Shown: piece after piece, positions 43,277 to 46,172 of the stretch
How positions within the stretch are numbered: the first letter of the stretch is position 1
Layout: every line of letters starts with the position of its first letter
Assembly: GCA_903888615.1 (NCBI GenBank)
Contig: CAISUE010000022.1
Coordinates: forward strand, 1 to 46,172
Reading direction: 5' to 3'
From: an uncultured Gammaproteobacteria bacterium
Lineage (GTDB): Bacteria; Pseudomonadota; Gammaproteobacteria; CAISUE01
DNA: 46,172 nt
Position numbers and translations under genes: made by a program
The notes under the pieces: generated by a model
Databases searched by the model: none
Told to the model about the DNA's origin: nothing
The model's input: the letters and a program-made list of their open reading frames with translations, nothing else

Positions 43277-44040
43277 CATTATTCCCCTAAAAAGTGGATT
43301 ATTATTTTTATTTCGCAAACAACCAATACATATTAATTCTTTTTAAGTAAAATTGGAATTATTAATTAATATTATTGCGATCGATTATAAAGTTATAGTG
43401 CGACTTTGCTACAAAAAGTGTTAATGCTAAAGGTTAAAATGAACAACTAGGGGCTCTGGCGATTATTTTTTTGCGCTACAGAAGGGCAATATTCAATAAA
43501 CTGTGTCAACTACTTTAACTTGTGATAATTTTACAACACAAGGGGAATTGACCATGAACTAGGTTACTATCTTAAACTCGGCTTTATTTTTGTCTGGACT
43601 ATAGGGTCCACTTTAAATGTTGATCTCATTAAATTTGATTTTTAACATCTTCCGAGAGAATATATACGAGATGATGCTGATCATAGCTCAAACATGATTA
43701 CCGACATGCATATTGACATCGAACCACAAGAGCGCCATCATGCTAGCGCCAGAAATACTAAGCTTAGAAATTAAAAGAACTGAGATTAAGTTACGGGTAA
43801 CGCCCTGACTATCATTACAGGATTATAACTTTATTGCCTTGAAACACTCCAAGCCACTTAATCTATTGAAACGGGGGAAGATCAGATCGCTTACTAAACA
43901 CAGGAGTAAAACGATCTTGAGCCCATCGCCTTAATAGGGCTCGATGGGTTCTAACAAGGGGGCAGTGAACAACTAACGAAGGACGCAGCTCTATTCTCTA
44001 ACTCGCGATGCTTAATATGGGCGTCACTATTTTTACCTAA
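43277..44040. other. Gene-free stretch between LRR gene B and the lipocalin-like gene
   Basis: About 760 bp without a supported gene on either strand. The left 120 bp are very AT-rich and probably carry the gene B promoter. A 63-bp repeat lies at 43553-43615. The rest has no obvious relic of a third LRR gene and reads as foreign or decayed DNA. Confidence 0.5.
43553..43615. repeat. 63-bp direct repeat, left copy
   Basis: This matches 44605-44667 with only a few mismatches, in the same orientation (it begins CATGAACTAGGTTACT and ends GGTCCACTTTA). The two copies bracket the lipocalin-like gene. Read on the minus strand, the GTGGACC-TAT-GTCCAGACAAAAA start is reminiscent of insertion-sequence ends, possibly IS3-type. 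No transposase is present. Confidence 0.8.
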
Positions 44041-44559
44041 ATGGAATCCGTTGTGTCTCGTTATCGATTGCTCAGTGTTCTGCTACTCGTCCTTTTTTCG
44101 TTAAAGCCAAGCTTTGCCAAAGACAGTGCCAATGTTTTAGGTACATGGAAACTCGTTTCTTATGAAGTCGTTGTTCAGGCAACAGGAGAGAAAATGTTTC
44201 CCATGGGTAAGCACCCGACAGGGTATGTGATATTCACCCCTGAACCGCGTGTTTGGTTCATTTTAACAGGAGAAGCGCGTAAACCAGCCAAGACCCGTAC
44301 AGAGAAGGCTGTGCTCCTCGATAGTCTAATCTCCTATTCAGGTAAGTACCGCCTGGAAGGGGATAAGTGGATAACCAGCGTCGATGTGGCTTGGAATCCT
44401 GCTTGGGTCGGTGCTGAAGAATCCCGCACCTTCACAGTGAAAGGTACTCACCTTCAGGTATACACTCCATGGCGGCTCATGCCGAATTGGAGTGAAAAAG
44501 GGCCGACGCGAAGCATTGTCAGTTTTGAGCGAGTTGCACCCACGCAAGATCTGCCTTAG
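44041..44559 (+). CDS. Lipocalin-like domain protein with signal peptide
   Basis: The 172-residue product has a signal peptide (SRYRLLSVLLLVLFSLKPSFA, cleavage before KDS). One lipocalin-like domain of the bacterial PF13924 type follows: VLGTWKLVSYEVVVQATGEKMFPMG, then TGYVIFTPEPRVWFILT, YSGKYRLEGDKWITSVDVAWNP and ESRTFTVKGTHLQVYTP. Such proteins are small beta-barrels thought to bind small hydrophobic ligands; the role is unknown. The gene looks more GC-rich than its LRR neighbours, is on the opposite strand, and is bracketed by 63-bp direct repeats, suggesting acquisition. No clear ribosome site was seen, so the start is uncertain. Confidence 0.75.
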   Translation: MESVVSRYRLLSVLLLVLFSLKPSFAKDSANVLGTWKLVSYEVVVQATGEKMFPMGKHPTGYVIFTPEPRVWFILTGEARKPAKTRTEKAVLLDSLISYSGKYRLEGDKWITSVDVAWNPAWVGAEESRTFTVKGTHLQVYTPWRLMPNWSEKGPTRSIVSFERVAPTQDLP

Positions 44560-44604
44560 AGGATTCAAAAAAAGAGATTGAAATGGGGCAGCGTCATCCA
44601 GCTG

Positions 44605-44667
44605 CATGAACTAGGTTACTGTCTTAAACTCGGCTTTATTTTTGTCTGGACGATAAGGTCCACTTTA
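44605..44667. repeat. 63-bp direct repeat, right copy
   Basis: Near-identical partner of 43553-43615. It ends 15 bp before the duplicated LRR spacer begins at 44683, so it lies at a recombination boundary. Confidence 0.8.
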
Positions 44668-44682
44668 CCCCCTCGCGATCGC

Positions 44683-44838
44683 ATGTACACAAAACGCCTA
44701 ACATTACCTTAAAACGCAGTTATCACCATCTTGATTATTCTTTACGTGGCTTACTATGGAGCGAGGGCGTCTTTGAGTGTGAGTTTGAATTGAAGCACTC
44801 AGGAGAAGCGTATGCCTCTCCTGAGTGACAGAAAAATC
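44683..44838. repeat. Right copy of duplicated LRR spacer, with relic of a gene A start
   Basis: Similar to 41785-41938 throughout. Its left end corresponds to codons 1-6 of gene A (a sequence like ATGTACACAAAACGC read on the plus strand), so a gene A-like gene once began here and its body has been lost. The sequence to its left is unrelated and includes the 63-bp repeat. Confidence 0.75.
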
Positions 44839-46172
44839 TTAAATGCTTAGGGTGTGCACTTCTTTAGCACGACACAAAGCGCGAATGCCGCTGTCAATGA
44901 AGGAACCATGGCTTAAAAAACTGGCTATATAGTGTGTCACTGCTTCTGGCAGCAGCAATGCACGCGTAACGACACTACTAACACTGGACTGGGCCACCCC
45001 AGAATTGGCAATGGGTTCGATCGTTGCGCGATACAAGAGGCAAGCACTGGCCACTACGCGAGCGCAACCTGATTTTGACTGTAGGTAGCTTAGCTTTTCA
45101 ATAGCCACTGAATTTCTAGCCGCATTCAAGGCAATAAAAATAGCATTCGGTGCTATGAGCGCCCACGTATCTAATTGCGCAACAGACATCCTCTCCACTT
45201 CCTTGGCTGAAAGGAAGATTTTACTGAGTTGAAGAAATTGAACACCCTGTGTAAGCAATGCTTGTCGTTTATTTTCGGACATGTTATGAAGATCATTGTT
45301 GGTTAACGTTAATTCGCAGGATTTTGAATGATGTAATAGCTGACCTAAAGCTATCCATTGCACCGCCGTGAAATCATCTAAACCGTTATTGGATAGATTC
45401 AATGCCCGCAGGTTTGGGCAGCGGTTTAGCGCTTGACCTAAAGCCGTCCATTGCACTGCTGTGAATTTATTTAAACGGTTCCCCGCCATACTTAATTCTC
45501 TGAGATTTAACAATTGGCTCAGCATTTGCTCCAAAAAAGTCAGCTGCAACACGGTTAAATCCCACAAATCCGTACAACTTATATTCAATACATTAAGATT
45601 TGGCAGTGGCTTAGGACTTGAGTTAAACCCGCCCACGCGATTGCGTTAAAGCTAGCCAAATGATTTAACACAATAATGAGTTCCTTAAGTTTTGGGCACT
45701 CATTGAATATTTGATTTAAGTTAAACCATTCTACTTCTGTCAGCTTGTTTAAAGTAGCCATCGAAATATTGAGCACCCTAAGATTTGAGCATTTCGTTAC
45801 CATTCCCTTTAAGCCGGCCCACTGTAATTCTGTCAACAAAGCTAATGAATTACACGAAATATCCAATGACTGAAAATTTGCTAATTGCTCGAATAGCTGG
45901 CTTAAGCAAGCCCACGTTACTGGAGTGAATTCATGCAATTCATTATTTTTGATAGTCACTGCATTAAGCTTGGTACAGTGGCTCAATGCTTGACTCAAAT
46001 GGAGAAGATTGGCTTCTGTAAACCTAGTAAGGGAAAGATGCAATGACGCCAAATTTGAACATTGGCTTAAATTTTTAAAAAAAGCCTTCCATTGCGCAGT
46101 TTCTAGAGTGTCAGCAGCATCTGTCCCTAATGTTAAATCTGTCAGTGCGCTTGTTTCTGCCAAAGACAGTTG
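44839..46172 (-). pseudogene. LRR protein C, mosaic, frameshifted and truncated by the window edge
   Basis: Two minus-strand frames together reconstruct one LRR gene. Frame 1 (45585 rightwards past 46172) is almost the same as the N-terminal half of gene B. Frame 2 (44839 to about 45610) matches the C-terminal half of gene A and includes the LPEAVTHYIASFL...GIRALCRAKEVHTLSI end. They meet within an LRR reading LTQVLSHCQ-NLNVLNIS. The run of four Ts in gene A (plus strand near 41531) is three Ts here (45599-45601), a single-base loss that shifts the frame and stops translation at LSHCQILMY. It is probably a pseudogene; a read error or slippage-controlled gene is possible. The 5' end lies outside the window. 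Confidence 0.75.

Noticed and set aside
1-46172. tRNA, rRNA or CRISPR arrays
   Set aside because: No cloverleaf-like segments, rRNA core sequences or regularly spaced repeats were noticed in the intergenic regions. Very degenerate RNAs could be missed by eye.

Overview
The window reads as chromosome from a gammaproteobacterium, most likely of the Legionellales/Coxiellaceae type. Supporting signs are moderately AT-rich coding sequence, single-copy gammaproteobacterial housekeeping genes (hemW, ribF, truB, lipB, yggX, tsaD, ispE, tldD, mraZ-rsmH-ftsL, psd, nusB, ratA, rnfH, yciO), a Legionella-like LbtU-type porin, and a cluster of leucine-rich-repeat (LRR) proteins of the sort host-associated bacteria use as effectors. 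The genus cannot be fixed from the sequence alone.

Layout. 1-541: the C-terminal end of an ISAs1-like transposase, then a hairpin and a 34-bp tandem repeat. 599-6518: an APC amino-acid permease, a divergent argD/ridA pair, a small ORF coupled to an MFS exporter, and hemW. 6821-15885: an efflux locus in the order RND pump 1, outer-membrane factor, membrane-fusion protein, RND pump 2; the two pumps are close paralogues. 15887-20156: an unrecognised polytopic membrane protein and an AddB-like nuclease. 20207-23881: cydA-cydB-cydX-fnr-cydP on the minus strand, behind a perfect FNR box placed at about -41.5 from a plausible start site, so the regulator encoded in the operon probably controls its own operon. 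24040-26817: yggX-lipB-truB-ribF. 26960-31282: porin, 2-Cys peroxiredoxin, Grx4, a small Ala/Pro-rich lipoprotein, tsaD and a lytic transglycosylase-like protein. 31289-32698: an MCE protein and its auxiliary lipoprotein without their ABC permease and ATPase, abutting ispE head to head. 33507-35621: a membrane-anchored unknown and tldD. 35832-37567: a dcw cluster that stops after ftsL. 37611-40536: psd-nusB, ratA-rnfH and yciO.

40704-46172 is the accessory part. It holds three related LRR genes with an unusual 31-residue repeat carrying a fixed Trp, and a shared C-terminal domain ending in an F-box/PRANC-like LP-x-E-type motif. The third gene is a mosaic of the other two, is broken by a one-base deletion, and runs off the right edge. 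Between the second and third genes lies a lipocalin-like gene bracketed by two 63-bp direct repeats, and a 154-156 bp stretch starting in the first codons of gene A is duplicated. This looks like a recombining effector-type array and is the most novel part of the window.

Three genes too short for ordinary ORF cut-offs were recovered by reading the sequence: cydX (33 aa), cydP (53 aa) and a 56-aa lipoprotein.
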